Of a DNA stretch of 32,638 bases, positions 8,449 through 21,070 are shown piece after piece; within the stretch, counting starts at the first letter, position 1; every line of letters starts with the position of its first letter. The notes below the pieces were generated by a model. That model saw only the letters and a program-made list of their open reading frames with translations, was not told the DNA's origin and did not search any database. The stretch covers positions 1 through 32,638 of the forward strand of contig CANFKS010000049.1 in the NCBI GenBank assembly GCA_947447625.1. Direction: 5' to 3'. Origin of the DNA: Rhodospirillales bacterium. Lineage in GTDB: Bacteria > Pseudomonadota > Alphaproteobacteria > Acetobacterales > Acetobacteraceae. The position numbers and the translations under genes were made by a program.

Positions 8449-9198
8449 TCAGATCTCGGCGGCCTGGAACACGCTCGCATCAGCGATCAGGTAGCCCTGG
8501 CCGCGCACCGACAGGATCGAGCGCGGCGAGGCACCTTGCTCGGTCAACTTGCGGCGCAGTTTCAGCACGAGTTGGTCCACGCTGCGGTCATCGCTGTGCA
8601 GGTTGCGGCGCAACGCCACCACACTGAGTTCATCGCGCGATACCGAGGCCCCTGCCGCCTCAAGCAGATGAACGAGGGCGAGATATTCGGCCTCGGTCAG
8701 CAACGTCGGCGCCTCGCTCTCGCCGCGCAGCAGGCGTCTGGCATGATCAATCACCAGCCCTTCGGCCACAGGCGCCGCATCCTGCGCCTGCTCGGTCTGC
8801 CCCACCCGGCGGCGCACCGCACGCACACGAGCCACCAGTTCACGCATCGCCAGCGGCTTCACCACATAATCATCAGCGCCCGTCTCCAGCCCCTGCACGC
8901 GGGTGGCTTCCTCGCCATTGGCGGTGATCACAATGATGCCGCTGCCACCGATATTGGCGAACCGCGCAACCAACTCGAGCCCATCCATGTCGGGCAGGCC
9001 GAGATCCACCAGCACGATGTCAGGGTTTAAACTGTCATGCAGCGCAATCGCCGCCTCGCCGGTCGACGCGATTTCGACCTCCATGCCGGCCAGCCGAAGC
9101 GACACCTGGATCGTCGCAGCAATACCCGCGCTATCCTCGATCACCAGGACCCGGAGCGTCTCGTGCGAATCTTTGTCGTCATGCATTGGAGTAGACAT
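8449..9198 (-). CDS. OmpR/PhoB-family response regulator (orphan)
   Basis: The frame is complete from ATG 9198 (MSTPMHDDKD); longer (9234) and shorter (9186) ATG starts are possible, and none has a strong ribosome binding site. Numbered from 9198, the receiver domain (about 15-130) holds the acidic pair in VIEDS, the phosphoacceptor Asp65 (VLVDLGLPD), Thr92 (VITANGEE) and Lys114 (YVVKPL), so it should be phosphorylatable. The C-terminal winged helix (about 150-245) includes LTEAEYLAL, VDQLVLKLRRKL and the wing SVRGQGYLI. No histidine kinase gene is adjacent, so the partner is unknown. It lies between ligA and the SOS pair imuAB, all on the same strand, 91 bp after ligA. The target genes cannot be inferred from sequence. 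Confidence 0.9.
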   Translation of the reverse strand: MSTPMHDDKDSHETLRVLVIEDSAGIAATIQVSLRLAGMEVEIASTGEAAIALHDSLNPDIVLVDLGLPDMDGLELVARFANIGGSGIIVITANGEEATRVQGLETGADDYVVKPLAMRELVARVRAVRRRVGQTEQAQDAAPVAEGLVIDHARRLLRGESEAPTLLTEAEYLALVHLLEAAGASVSRDELSVVALRRNLHSDDRSVDQLVLKLRRKLTEQGASPRSILSVRGQGYLIADASVFQAAEI

Positions 9199-9289
9199 CA
9201 GCTTACCATTAATCTCTACGCAACAATGGTACATCTGTGAGGCTTATGCCAGCCCGTAGATGATGCATCATGTTTCAAGACAAACATTT

Positions 9290-13035
<3,746 letters not shown>

Positions 13036-13042
13036 GCGCACG

Positions 13043-13048
13043 CCTCCC
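13043..13048 (-). promoter_or_regulatory. Shine-Dalgarno GGGAGG fixing the recN GTG start
   Basis: GGGAGG ends 7 nt before GTG 13035, the ideal spacing, and excludes the 70-residue N-terminal extension made of repeat-encoded SDLGADA units. Confidence 0.75.
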
Positions 13049-13053
13049 GACGA

Positions 13054-13149
13054 GCCAAAATCAGACGCATCCGCGCCGAGGTCGGACGCATCCGCGCCGA
13101 GGTCGGACGCGTGCGCGCCGAGGTCGGACGCATCCGCGCCGAGGTCAGA
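13054..13149. repeat. 21-bp tandem repeat across the bamD-recN junction, about 4.6 copies
   Basis: On the minus strand, units begin at 13149, 13128, 13107 and 13086, with a partial fifth at 13065. The consensus is TCYGACCTCGGCGCGGATGCG. Units differ only at a few positions: unit 2 has CACGCG for GATGCG, and the partial unit reads TCTGATTTTGGC. The bamD stop codon TGA (13145-13147) lies inside the first unit, and the array fills most of the 109-bp gap to the recN GTG. The unit length is a multiple of three and all frames stay open for a long way. Confidence 0.9.
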
Positions 13150-14020
13150 ACACCGACTGCCACAGCCGCTTGAGCATGCCGGGCTGCTCGCTCGTCGCAC
13201 CCGCCGCCACCGGCGGCGCCACACCGATCTTGGCAAGATTGGCATAGCTGTCCTGATACCAGGGGCTGCCCGGATAATTGTAGCCCAGCACCGCCGCCGT
13301 CCGCTGGGCCTCCGCCGTCATGCCCAGCGCCAGATAAATCTCGGTCAGCCGATGCAGCGCCTCCGCGACATGGTTGGTGGTCTGATAATCGTCCACCACC
13401 TTCTGGAACCGGGTGATCGCCGCCGTATAGAGCTTCTGGTTCTGATAGAACCGCCCGATCTCCATCTCCTTGCCCGCCAGATGGTCTCGCGCCAAATCGA
13501 TCTTCAGCTTCGAGTCACGGCCATACGCACTGTCCGGAAACCGATTGATCACATCGGTGAGGGCCCCGATCGCATCCTGCGTCGCGCGCTGGTCGCGCTT
13601 GATGTCGGCGATCTGCTCATAGAAGCTCAGCGCCCGCAGGTAATACGCATAGGCAACATCGCGATGCGAGGGATGCAGCTGAATGAACCGATCGAGCGTG
13701 CCGATCGCGTCGGTGTAGCGGCTCTGCTTGTAGGTGATGAACCCCAGCATGAGCTGGGAATTCACCGCCCATGTCGAATACGGATAGGTCTGGTCCACCA
13801 GCTCGAACTGCTTCGTCGCGGCGCGGTAGCTGTTGCGCTGCATCAGATCGAGCCCATGCCCATAGATCTCCTCGGCACTCTGCGCCGTCGGGTCGAACAC
13901 CTCCTCCTCCGGCGCATCGCCGAACGGATTGAGCTTGGACAGCGTGGAACAGCCCGTCAGCACAAATGCAAGCAGGAGGGCAGTGGCGAAATTGCGAGCC
14001 AAAACGCGGTCGATCGTCAT
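13145..14020 (-). CDS. bamD: BamD, outer-membrane assembly lipoprotein
   Basis: The 291-residue lipoprotein starts at ATG 14020. Its signal peptide ends in the lipobox LTGC with acylated Cys24. Residues 45-270 form TPR repeats (including YPYSTWAVNSQLMLGFITYKQ and FPDSAYGRDSKLK), matching BamD/ComL, the essential partner of BamA in beta-barrel insertion into the outer membrane. The frame reaching 14179 is an artefact running through the end of lpxC. The 116-bp leader after lpxC contains TATAAG at 14054-14059, a possible -10 with no good -35, so a private promoter is only a possibility. The stop codon lies in the first unit of a 21-bp repeat array leading to recN. Confidence 0.94.
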   Translation of the reverse strand: MTIDRVLARNFATALLLAFVLTGCSTLSKLNPFGDAPEEEVFDPTAQSAEEIYGHGLDLMQRNSYRAATKQFELVDQTYPYSTWAVNSQLMLGFITYKQSRYTDAIGTLDRFIQLHPSHRDVAYAYYLRALSFYEQIADIKRDQRATQDAIGALTDVINRFPDSAYGRDSKLKIDLARDHLAGKEMEIGRFYQNQKLYTAAITRFQKVVDDYQTTNHVAEALHRLTEIYLALGMTAEAQRTAAVLGYNYPGSPWYQDSYANLAKIGVAPPVAAGATSEQPGMLKRLWQSVF

Positions 14021-14136
14021 CGGGTCATTCACCGTCGGAAACTCTGAGAGGCGCTTATAGCACGCAGCGGCGCAAGGCGAAGCCGCCAGCCGTGCTTTCT
14101 GTGTCGATGAGCCAGAGCGCCAGAAACAGCCGATCG

Positions 14137-15171
14137 TCAGACCGGTGCTGCCGCCACAGGCAACCGGCGTTCCTGCCAACTGCCGAGCGAGGGCAGCCCA
14201 GCGCTGCCTTCGCTGAGCGCCAGGCCCGACTCGGCAGCAGCCGGCATCCCGCCACTCACCCAGGCCCAGTTCGCGTCATCGGCAAACAGCGCGCGCAGCA
14301 GGCGATTATTGAGCGCATGGCCGCTCTTATGCGCCACCAACCGGCCCAGCAGCGGCGCACCGGACAATGCAATATCCCCGATGGCATCAAGCATCTTGTG
14401 GCGCACGAACTCATCGGCCATGCGCAGCCCGCCCGGGTTCAAAACCGCGGCGCCATCCACCACCACGGCGTTGTCGAGACTGCCCCCAAGCCCAAGACCA
14501 GCCGCCCGCAACGCCTCCACATCGCCAATCCGGCCAAAGGTGCGGGCCGAGGCAATATCGCGGCGGAAACTCTCCCCGGTGATGCGCAGCGCCAGCGACT
14601 GGCTGCCGATCGCCGCATCGCTGAACGCGATCGACATCGCAATGCTCAGCAACGGCCGCGTGGCGCAGGGCCGGAATTCGACAAAGGCATCACCCTGGCT
14701 CACCCGAATCGGCCGGCGAATCGCAATCGCCCGCTCCGGCGCCGCTTGCGCCACGATCCCGGCGCACTCGATCAGAAACACGAACCCGGCGGACGACCCA
14801 TCCAGGATCGGCACCTCAGGCCCATCGATCTCGACCACGCAATTGCTGATCCCCATGCCCGACAGCGCCGCCATCACATGCTCGACCGTGCCGACCACCG
14901 CATCCCGCCGCCCCTGCATGCCCAGCACAGTACACAACCGCGTATCCACCACATGATCGAACCGCGCCGGGATATCGATCCCCAGGTCAGACCGGCGGAA
15001 CACAATGCCGGTGCCAACAGCAGCCGGATGCAGCGTCAGACGCGCCCGCCGGCCGGAATGCACCCCAACCCCGGTGCAATCGATCGATGCCCGCACTGTC
15101 TGCTGCACCCGGCCCGACCCTTTGAGGTCCTGCGCGGCTTGCAAATCCAACATATGCGGCAATCCATCCAT
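14137..15171 (-). CDS. lpxC: LpxC, UDP-3-O-acyl-N-acetylglucosamine deacetylase
   Basis: This zinc enzyme performs the committed step of lipid A synthesis, removing the acetyl group from UDP-3-O-acyl-GlcNAc. Numbered from ATG 15171 (MDGLPHMLDL), the zinc ligands are His98 (TVEHVMAAL), His258 and Asp262 (RHKMLDAIGD), and the catalytic His is His285 (HKSGHALNN). The spacing is the same as in the Escherichia coli enzyme. The protein is 344 residues; starts at 15210 and 15153 are alternatives. The C-terminus (about 305-344) extends slightly past the second domain with a low-complexity tail. It follows ftsZ after a 194-bp gap containing a strong hairpin, so it may have its own promoter there. Confidence 0.95.
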   Translation of the reverse strand: MDGLPHMLDLQAAQDLKGSGRVQQTVRASIDCTGVGVHSGRRARLTLHPAAVGTGIVFRRSDLGIDIPARFDHVVDTRLCTVLGMQGRRDAVVGTVEHVMAALSGMGISNCVVEIDGPEVPILDGSSAGFVFLIECAGIVAQAAPERAIAIRRPIRVSQGDAFVEFRPCATRPLLSIAMSIAFSDAAIGSQSLALRITGESFRRDIASARTFGRIGDVEALRAAGLGLGGSLDNAVVVDGAAVLNPGGLRMADEFVRHKMLDAIGDIALSGAPLLGRLVAHKSGHALNNRLLRALFADDANWAWVSGGMPAAAESGLALSEGSAGLPSLGSWQERRLPVAAAPV

Positions 15172-15233
15172 TCCGGCGCTCGTCCCTGTCGCTGGCCCCT
15201 GTGGGAGCAAAATTCACAGACCTGACATGACAA

Positions 15234-15274
15234 CGCCGGCCTCCGAACACCCTATTCGGGGTTCCGGGCCGGCG
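15234..15274 (-). terminator. Strong stem-loop in the ftsZ-lpxC gap, possible attenuator or terminator
   Basis: Perfect 8-bp outer arms CGCCGGCC (15234-15241) and GGCCGGCG (15267-15274) enclose a further imperfect stem (GAACACCC with GGGGTTC) around a TATTC loop. It lies 92 bp after the ftsZ stop and about 60 bp before lpxC. There is no T-run, so efficient Rho-independent termination is doubtful; partial termination, processing or RNA stability are alternatives. TTGACT at 15277-15282 beside it resembles a -35 but no fitting -10 was found. Confidence 0.45.
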
Positions 15275-15365
15275 CCAGTCAATGTTTATTACAGCGTATT
15301 ACTAAGCAGCGCCTTGAAAATGCTGCAATTGCTGCGGTGCGTCGTTGCGGACTGTAACGCCGATA

Positions 15366-16970
15366 TCAGGACGTTTGGCGGCGCAGGAATGTGGGGATGT
15401 CGATCTTGTCGTCCCCGCCCGCCTGGCGTGGCTGCTCGGCGATGCTCTCCTGCGGTTCGGCAGCATAGGCCACCGGCTGAGCCGGCTGCACCGGCGCGGC
15501 CTGAGGTGCCGCATGCGGCAACCCACCCCGGATCGCCCCGGTCACCATCGTGAACAGGCTGCGCTTGGGCGCAGCGACCGGCGCCGCGACGGGGGCGGCC
15601 TCGGCGGGCGCATTGAACAGCGCGTTCTGCCGCGGTGCCGGCTTGGACGGGCCAACCGGCTGCTGCAAATGCTGCGGAATACCCCGCGGCTTGACAGGCG
15701 CATCGTCCGAAATCGTCTGGTAGTCGTGCTGGCGAAGCTGCGCTGCCGGCGGCGCATGCTCCGCCTGCTGGCGCAGCCCGCTCTGCGGCGAGGCCGCGCG
15801 CAACCCAGCCGACGGGATCGGCGGCGGCATCGGCGTGCGTGCCGCACCCGGATTGGCAAACCCAGCCTGGTTGAGCCCCGTCGCCGGGCGAACATTGGTC
15901 GCCGAAGGCGCCGACGGTGCCACCTGGGCCGGCTCCTCGCCGCCAGCGGCTCCGCCATTCACCACCTGTAACTGCGGCTTCTGCTCGCCACGCGGCACGG
16001 CGGTATCGATCCCGGTGGCAACCACCGAAATCCGGATCCGCCCGGCCAGCGTATGATCGATCGCGGTGCCGAAAATAATGTTGGCGTCGTCGTCCACTTC
16101 CTCGCGGATGCGATCCGCCGCCTCGCCAACCTCGAACAATGTCAGATCATCGCCACCGGTGATGTTGATCAGCAAGCCCGACGCCCCGGCCATCGACGTG
16201 TTCTCAAGCAGCGGATTGTTGATCGCCGCCTCGGCCGCCCGGATCGCGCGGCCCTCCCCGTCGGCCTCGCCCGTGCCCATCATCGCCTTGCCCATTTCGC
16301 GCATGACGGTCCGGATATCGGCAAAATCGAGGTTGATCTCGCCCGGCACAGTGATCAGATCGGTCACGCCGCGCACGCCCATATACAGGACATTATCGGC
16401 CATCTTGAACGCATCTTTCCAGCTCGTCCGGTCATTGGCGAGGCGGAAAAGGTTCTGGTTGGGGATCACGATCAGCGTGTCGACATGCGGGATCAGTTCC
16501 GCAATGCCCTGCTCGGCCGCCTTGGCGCGCCGGCTGCCCTCGAAGGCGAACGGCTTGGTGACCACGCCGACCGTCAGAATGCCCCGCTCGCGCGCCATCC
16601 GCGCGATCACCGGCGCCGCCCCCGTGCCGGTGCCGCCGCCCATGCCGGCGGTGATGAACACCATGTGCGCACCCTCGAGCGCGTCATACAGCTCATCCGC
16701 CGCCTCTTCGGCCGCTGCCTGACCCACTTCCGGCTTGGCGCCGGCGCCGAGCCCTTGCGTGATGTGCGGGCCCAGCTGGATACGCCGGCTTGCCATCGAA
16801 TTCACCAGCGACTGCGCGTCGGTGTTGGCCACAATGAAGTCGACGCCCTGGAGGTCCATGGCAATCATGTTGTTCACAGCATTGGTGCCGCCACCACCCA
16901 CCCCGATCACGCTGATCTTCGGCGTGAAATCGATCGGCAAGTCTTTGGACACAGTCAAATTGAGGGTCAT
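15366..16970 (-). CDS. ftsZ: FtsZ, tubulin-like cell division GTPase
   Basis: The 534-residue protein starts at ATG 16970 ([10 protein letters not shown]), with GGGGAG about 11 nt upstream. The GTPase domain carries [11 protein letters not shown] (23-33), the tubulin signature GGGTGTG (111-117) and the T7 loop NLDFADIR (213-220) that completes the active site of the neighbouring subunit. A long Pro/Ala/Gln-rich linker (about 325-515) ends in the conserved C-terminal peptide [10 protein letters not shown], which binds FtsA and other partners. FtsZ forms the Z ring. The linker is much longer than in enterobacteria, as is common in Alphaproteobacteria. It lies 92 bp after ftsA. A GANTC site (17017-17021) is in that leader, which is of interest because CcrM methylates such sites in this class. 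Confidence 0.97.
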   Translation of the reverse strand: MTLNLTVSKDLPIDFTPKISVIGVGGGGTNAVNNMIAMDLQGVDFIVANTDAQSLVNSMASRRIQLGPHITQGLGAGAKPEVGQAAAEEAADELYDALEGAHMVFITAGMGGGTGTGAAPVIARMARERGILTVGVVTKPFAFEGSRRAKAAEQGIAELIPHVDTLIVIPNQNLFRLANDRTSWKDAFKMADNVLYMGVRGVTDLITVPGEINLDFADIRTVMREMGKAMMGTGEADGEGRAIRAAEAAINNPLLENTSMAGASGLLINITGGDDLTLFEVGEAADRIREEVDDDANIIFGTAIDHTLAGRIRISVVATGIDTAVPRGEQKPQLQVVNGGAAGGEEPAQVAPSAPSATNVRPATGLNQAGFANPGAARTPMPPPIPSAGLRAASPQSGLRQQAEHAPPAAQLRQHDYQTISDDAPVKPRGIPQHLQQPVGPSKPAPRQNALFNAPAEAAPVAAPVAAPKRSLFTMVTGAIRGGLPHAAPQAAPVQPAQPVAYAAEPQESIAEQPRQAGGDDKIDIPTFLRRQTS

Positions 16971-17062
16971 GGCCGGCTCAGCTCCCCGAGGAGTGGATAG
17001 TCTAACGATGAAACCCGATTCGCACTGCCCCCCAGGGGCAGAAATCACGAAAAAAAGAGACG

Positions 17063-18376
17063 TCAGAGACGATTTCGCAAAAAACTCCAGACACGCCGGA
17101 GCATTCCGCGCGATGGCTCGCTGGCCGGGTCAAAATCATGGAACGCCCGGCCCTCGCCGGCCGCCCAATTCATCAATCCGATCGCCGTAGCAAACGCCGG
17201 GCCAGACGCCGTATCCGGCATCCCGCGGATCGGCATCGGCCGCCCGATCCGCACACTCCCGCCAAACATCCGCGCTGCCAGTTCCCGCACACCGGGCAAC
17301 TGGCTCGCCCCGCCGGTCAGCACCACGCGCTGCAACGCCGCCGCACCCAGCCCCGAAGCATCGAGCTGGTCCTTCACCATCTGGAACGTCTCCTCCAGGC
17401 GCGGCTGGATGATGTTGATCACCATGCTGCGCGGCACCTTGCTGATCTGGTGCTCCTCCTCGCCCACCGCCGGCACCGGCAAAAGCTGGCGCTCGTCGTC
17501 CGGGCTCGGCATCGCCGCGCCATAGAGCGTCTTCAGCCGCTCGGCATGGGCATGCGGCGTCGACAACACCCGCGCGATATCATTCGTCACATGCACACCG
17601 CCAACCGGGATCTGCGCGGTATGCAGCAGATGCCCCTCGGCAAACACACCCAGCCCCGACGTGCCGCCGCCCATATCCAAAACCGTGGTACCCAGCACGC
17701 GCTCTTCACGCACCAGCGTCGCCAGCCCCGCCGCCCACGGCGCCGAGACCAGATCCCCCAGGATCAGATCACACCGCGCCAGACACGCATCAAGCGTCCG
17801 CAGCGACGTCGTCACCGCGTCGATCACATGCAACCTGGTGTCCAGCACATCGCAGAACAACCCGCGCGGATCGGCGATCCCGGGGTCGCCATCGACCGTG
17901 AACGCCAGCGGCAGCGCATGGATCAGGCTGCGGTTCTCCGCCACCGCCTGGCTCCGCGCCCCGTTATAGACCCGGCTGATGTCGTCCTCCGTCACCGCCC
18001 GCCGCCCCACCGCGAGCTGCCCGTCGATCAGCCGGCTCTCCGGCTGCCCGGCCGTGAGGTTGACGATCACCTCGCGCAGCCGCACCCCCGCCTCGTCCTC
18101 GGCCTGCCCGACCGCCGCGCGGATCGAGCGCTCCGCGGTATCGAGATCCAGGATCGCTCCGGCCCGCACCCCCTGGCCCTTCTGCCACCCCGTGCCCAAC
18201 ACCCGCACGCTGCCGTCCGACTCGATGCGCGCGATCACGCACACGATTTTCGACGTCCCGATATCCAGCACCCCGAACGCACCCGAATAGCGCGCCCGCA
18301 GCCGCGGCCGTTCCGGCACATCGTCGATCGGCGGCGACAGCGGGGCGGAATTGCGCAGACGCGACACTTCGTTCAT
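17063..18376 (-). CDS. ftsA: FtsA, actin-like Z-ring membrane anchor
   Basis: This is a 437-residue actin/Hsp70-fold ATPase that tethers FtsZ to the cytoplasmic membrane. The phosphate-1 loop [13 protein letters not shown] (35-47), the second phosphate loop [16 protein letters not shown] and the adenosine motif [12 protein letters not shown] are visible. An SHS2/1C subdomain falls between the first two. The last 15 residues ([15 protein letters not shown]) form the amphipathic membrane-targeting helix. About 30 residues precede the first strand, a longer N-terminus than in E. coli. The start overlaps the ftsQ stop as ATGA (18373-18376), supporting coupled translation. Confidence 0.96.
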   Translation of the reverse strand: MNEVSRLRNSAPLSPPIDDVPERPRLRARYSGAFGVLDIGTSKIVCVIARIESDGSVRVLGTGWQKGQGVRAGAILDLDTAERSIRAAVGQAEDEAGVRLREVIVNLTAGQPESRLIDGQLAVGRRAVTEDDISRVYNGARSQAVAENRSLIHALPLAFTVDGDPGIADPRGLFCDVLDTRLHVIDAVTTSLRTLDACLARCDLILGDLVSAPWAAGLATLVREERVLGTTVLDMGGGTSGLGVFAEGHLLHTAQIPVGGVHVTNDIARVLSTPHAHAERLKTLYGAAMPSPDDERQLLPVPAVGEEEHQISKVPRSMVINIIQPRLEETFQMVKDQLDASGLGAAALQRVVLTGGASQLPGVRELAARMFGGSVRIGRPMPIRGMPDTASGPAFATAIGLMNWAAGEGRAFHDFDPASEPSRGMLRRVWSFLRNRL

Positions 18377-19263
18377 GTCGGTTTCCTTGATGCCGGACGG
18401 TCAGCAGGCGGCGTGGAGGGGCGGATCACAAGCCGGTCGGGCAGGCGAAGATCAACCGCCTGGAGCGGCCGGTCGAGCAATTGCAACGATGCCTGCAACT
18501 CCGCGAGTCGCGCCAGAGCCTGCGCCTCGGCCCCCTCGGGCAGCAGGATGTCGGCGCCATTGCTCATCCTGAGGTTCCAGCGCCGCTCGCCCACCCGCAC
18601 CGCGGCCTTCATCCGCGCCATCAGATCGGGCTGCACCGCCAGCATATCCATCAGCGCCGCCGCCGCCTGCGGCGCACCGGGCCCGACGATCAGCGGCACC
18701 TGGCCGCTAAACGCCGACACCTCGCTGTCCGTCACCAGATTTCCGCCGCGATCGACCAGCGTGAACTTGCCATCGAGTTGCCACACCGCAAACGGCGCCC
18801 GCTCCTCGATCCGCACCACCACCAGGCCGGGCAGCCGCCGCTCGACCGTCGCCGACTTCACCCAGGTGATCCGCTCCAGCCGCAACCGCGCCTCGCGCAC
18901 CGAAAACCCCAGAATCGCATCGCCCGGGCTCACATCGAGCGCCTCGCGCAGAAGCGCCTCGGGTGTCTTGATATTGCCGATGAACTGCACATCCTTGACC
19001 GTGAGGCCAAACTGCCCCGTCGCATCGCCGATCCGCCCGGCGATACTGTCGCCCTGCCCCAGCGCATGCAGCGCAAACGCCCCCAGCATCAGCACCACCG
19101 CCAACGCCGCGCCCGCCACGGCCCGCCGCAAATAGGACCGCCATTGCCGCCACATCAACTTGCCCCGGCCGGGCCGGTCCGGCATCCGCGCCGAAGGCAC
19201 CGGCGCTGCCGCCGCCCCCGGTGCCCGCGGCACGCGCGGGCGGCGTGGCTTCACATCCGACAT
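18373..19263 (-). CDS. ftsQ: FtsQ, divisome membrane protein (POTRA)
   Basis: The 296-residue bitopic protein starts at ATG 19263 ([10 protein letters not shown]), with GGTGGAG about 9 nt upstream; a start at 19290 is less likely. A basic, Pro/Ala-rich cytoplasmic tail (1-45) precedes one transmembrane span (about 50-70). A POTRA domain (about 85-155, with [21 protein letters not shown]) and a beta domain to about 265 lie in the periplasm. FtsQ recruits FtsL and FtsB and links early and late divisome proteins. It overlaps the end of ddl by 13 nt and the start of ftsA by 4 nt. Confidence 0.93.
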   Translation of the reverse strand: MSDVKPRRPRVPRAPGAAAAPVPSARMPDRPGRGKLMWRQWRSYLRRAVAGAALAVVLMLGAFALHALGQGDSIAGRIGDATGQFGLTVKDVQFIGNIKTPEALLREALDVSPGDAILGFSVREARLRLERITWVKSATVERRLPGLVVVRIEERAPFAVWQLDGKFTLVDRGGNLVTDSEVSAFSGQVPLIVGPGAPQAAAALMDMLAVQPDLMARMKAAVRVGERRWNLRMSNGADILLPEGAEAQALARLAELQASLQLLDRPLQAVDLRLPDRLVIRPSTPPADRPASRKPT

Positions 19264-20168
19264 GCCGCGTTCTCCACCATCCAGGCGCACAACTGCGGAA
19301 ACGACATCCCGTGATGCGCCGCCTGCTCCGGCAGCAGCGACGTCGGCGTCAGGCCGGGCTGGGTATTGATCTCCAGCAGCACCAGCCGCCCCGGCTCGCC
19401 CTTGGTATCGTCATAGCGAAAATCCGCCCGGCTCGCCCCCCGGCACCCCAGCGCCCGATGCGCCGCAAGCGCCACTTCAAGCGCCCGCGCATACACACCC
19501 GCGTCGATCGCCGCGGGGATCACATGGCGCGATCCGCCATCGGCATATTTCGCCTCGTAATCGTAAAACGCCGCATTGGACGCAATCTCCGTCACCGCCA
19601 GCGCCCGATCCCCCATCACCGCGACCGTCAACTCGCGCCCGGGGATATACTCCTCCACCATCGCCGCACCGCCATAGCGCCACCCCGCCGCCACCACGGC
19701 CCGCCGGTTGCCGCCCTCGCGCATGATCTCGACCCCGACCGAGGAGCCTTCGTTCACCGGCTTGATCACATAGGGCAACGCCATCGGGTCGCCCGCTTCC
19801 AGCGCCGCGATATCCACCATCCCGCCGGCCGCCACCGGCAGACCGGCCGCGACAAACACCGCCTTCGCCGCCGCCTTGTCCATCGCCAGCGCCGAAGCCC
19901 GCACCCCCGAATGCGTATAGGGAATGCCGAGCCAATCCAGCACCCCCTGGATCGCCCCATCCTCGCCGAACCGTCCATGCAGCGCGTTGAACACCGCATC
20001 CGGCCGCGGTTCCAACGCCGCGATCACCGCGCGCAGATTATCCCCCACCAACACCGGCACCACCGCATAGCCAGCCGCGCGCAGCGCCAGGATCACCTGC
20101 CCGCCGCTCGACAGCGAAACCTCCCGCTCCGCCGACATCCCGCCATACAGCACCGCCACACGTTTCAT
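19251..20168 (-). CDS. ddl: D-alanine--D-alanine ligase Ddl
   Basis: The 305-residue ATP-grasp enzyme makes the D-Ala-D-Ala dipeptide used by MurF. The start is ATG 20168 ([10 protein letters not shown]), in an ATGA overlap with the murB stop. The N-terminal Rossmann-like motif [15 protein letters not shown], the [12 protein letters not shown] segment, the ATP-grasp lysine region [17 protein letters not shown] and the metal-binding [15 protein letters not shown] are all present. Length is normal for DdlB. It overlaps ftsQ by 13 nt at its 3' end. Confidence 0.96.
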   Translation of the reverse strand: MKRVAVLYGGMSAEREVSLSSGGQVILALRAAGYAVVPVLVGDNLRAVIAALEPRPDAVFNALHGRFGEDGAIQGVLDWLGIPYTHSGVRASALAMDKAAAKAVFVAAGLPVAAGGMVDIAALEAGDPMALPYVIKPVNEGSSVGVEIMREGGNRRAVVAAGWRYGGAAMVEEYIPGRELTVAVMGDRALAVTEIASNAAFYDYEAKYADGGSRHVIPAAIDAGVYARALEVALAAHRALGCRGASRADFRYDDTKGEPGRLVLLEINTQPGLTPTSLLPEQAAHHGMSFPQLCAWMVENAACRM

Positions 20169-21070
20169 GCCGCCACACCGATCCGGCGGATTTCCCACTG
20201 CAGATCAACCCCGCTCATCACCCGCACCCGCTCGCGCACCGCTTCGCCGAGCCCCTCGATATCCGCCGCCGTCGCCGCCCCGGTGTTGAGCAGGAAGTTG
20301 CAATGCTTGTCCGACACCATCGCCCCCCCCCGCACCAGCCCGCGACAGCCGGCGGCATCGATCAATTCCCACGCCTTCTGACCCAACGGATTGCGGAACG
20401 TCGAGCCCCCCGTGCGCGCCCGCACCGGCTGCGTCGCCTCCCGCGCCGCCCGGATTTCCGCCATCCGCCCCGCAATCAACACCGCATCGCCGCGCTGCGC
20501 GCGAAACCGCGCCCGCACCACCACCGCGCCCGGCGGCACCGTGGAATGCCGATACCCAAACGCCAAAAGCGGCTGATCCAGCCGCACCAGCGCCCCCGAT
20601 CGCGTCACCACCTCCGCCCAGTCCAACACCCCCGCCACATCTCCCCCATAGGCCCCGGCATTCATCACCACCGCACCGCCCACCGCCCCCGGAATGCCCG
20701 ACAAAAACTCCAGCCCCGACAACCCCGCCGCCGCCGCATGCTCCGCCACCGTCACATCCAGCGCGGCCGCCCCCGCCACCACACCATCCGCCTCGACCTC
20801 GATCGCCGCGAACCCCCGCGCCAGCCGCAGCGTAACCCCCGGTATCCCGCCATCGCGCACAATCAAATTCGACGCCGCCCCGATCGTCACCACCGGCACC
20901 TCAAGCGGCAACGCCAGCAGAAACGCCTGCAAATCCCCGACATCCGCCGGCCGCACCAGCGCCTCCGCCGGCCCGCCAACCCGAAACCAAGTCGACGGCC
21001 CCAGCGCGGCCTCGCGCTGCAGGCGTCCCCTGAGGCCAGGCAGCGCAAGCGGGGCGTCGCGCGTCGTCAT
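20165..21070 (-). CDS. murB: MurB, UDP-N-acetylenolpyruvoylglucosamine reductase
   Basis: This 301-residue FAD enzyme reduces the enolpyruvyl group to give UDP-MurNAc. ATG 21070 ([10 protein letters not shown]) overlaps the murC stop as ATGA, so the 20-residue-longer frame is rejected. The FAD-binding PCMH fold shows [39 protein letters not shown] and YRHS. The general-acid serine is Ser223 in GGSTFRNP. The C-terminal glutamate region is not fully resolved by eye. The lack of a Tyr-loop insertion suggests the shorter type II MurB, as in most non-enteric bacteria. Confidence 0.95.
   Translation of the reverse strand: MTTRDAPLALPGLRGRLQREAALGPSTWFRVGGPAEALVRPADVGDLQAFLLALPLEVPVVTIGAASNLIVRDGGIPGVTLRLARGFAAIEVEADGVVAGAAALDVTVAEHAAAAGLSGLEFLSGIPGAVGGAVVMNAGAYGGDVAGVLDWAEVVTRSGALVRLDQPLLAFGYRHSTVPPGAVVVRARFRAQRGDAVLIAGRMAEIRAAREATQPVRARTGGSTFRNPLGQKAWELIDAAGCRGLVRGGAMVSDKHCNFLLNTGAATAADIEGLGEAVRERVRVMSGVDLQWEIRRIGVAA

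Noticed and set aside
13036-13245. N-terminal extension of recN reading SDLGADA repeats
   Set aside because: The GTG at 13035 has an ideal ribosome binding site and gives the family N-terminus, while the extension overlaps bamD in another frame.
17026-17040. Small hairpin TGCCCC-N3-GGGGCA near a T7 tract after ftsA as a terminator
   Set aside because: On the minus (coding) strand the T-run lies before the hairpin, not after it, and the stem is only 6 bp.
17138-19135. A 665-codon plus-strand open frame antisense to ftsA and ftsQ, and similar frames at 902-2185, 1611-3461 and 27191-28822
   Set aside because: Same composition artefact: low-complexity translations opposite well-conserved genes.
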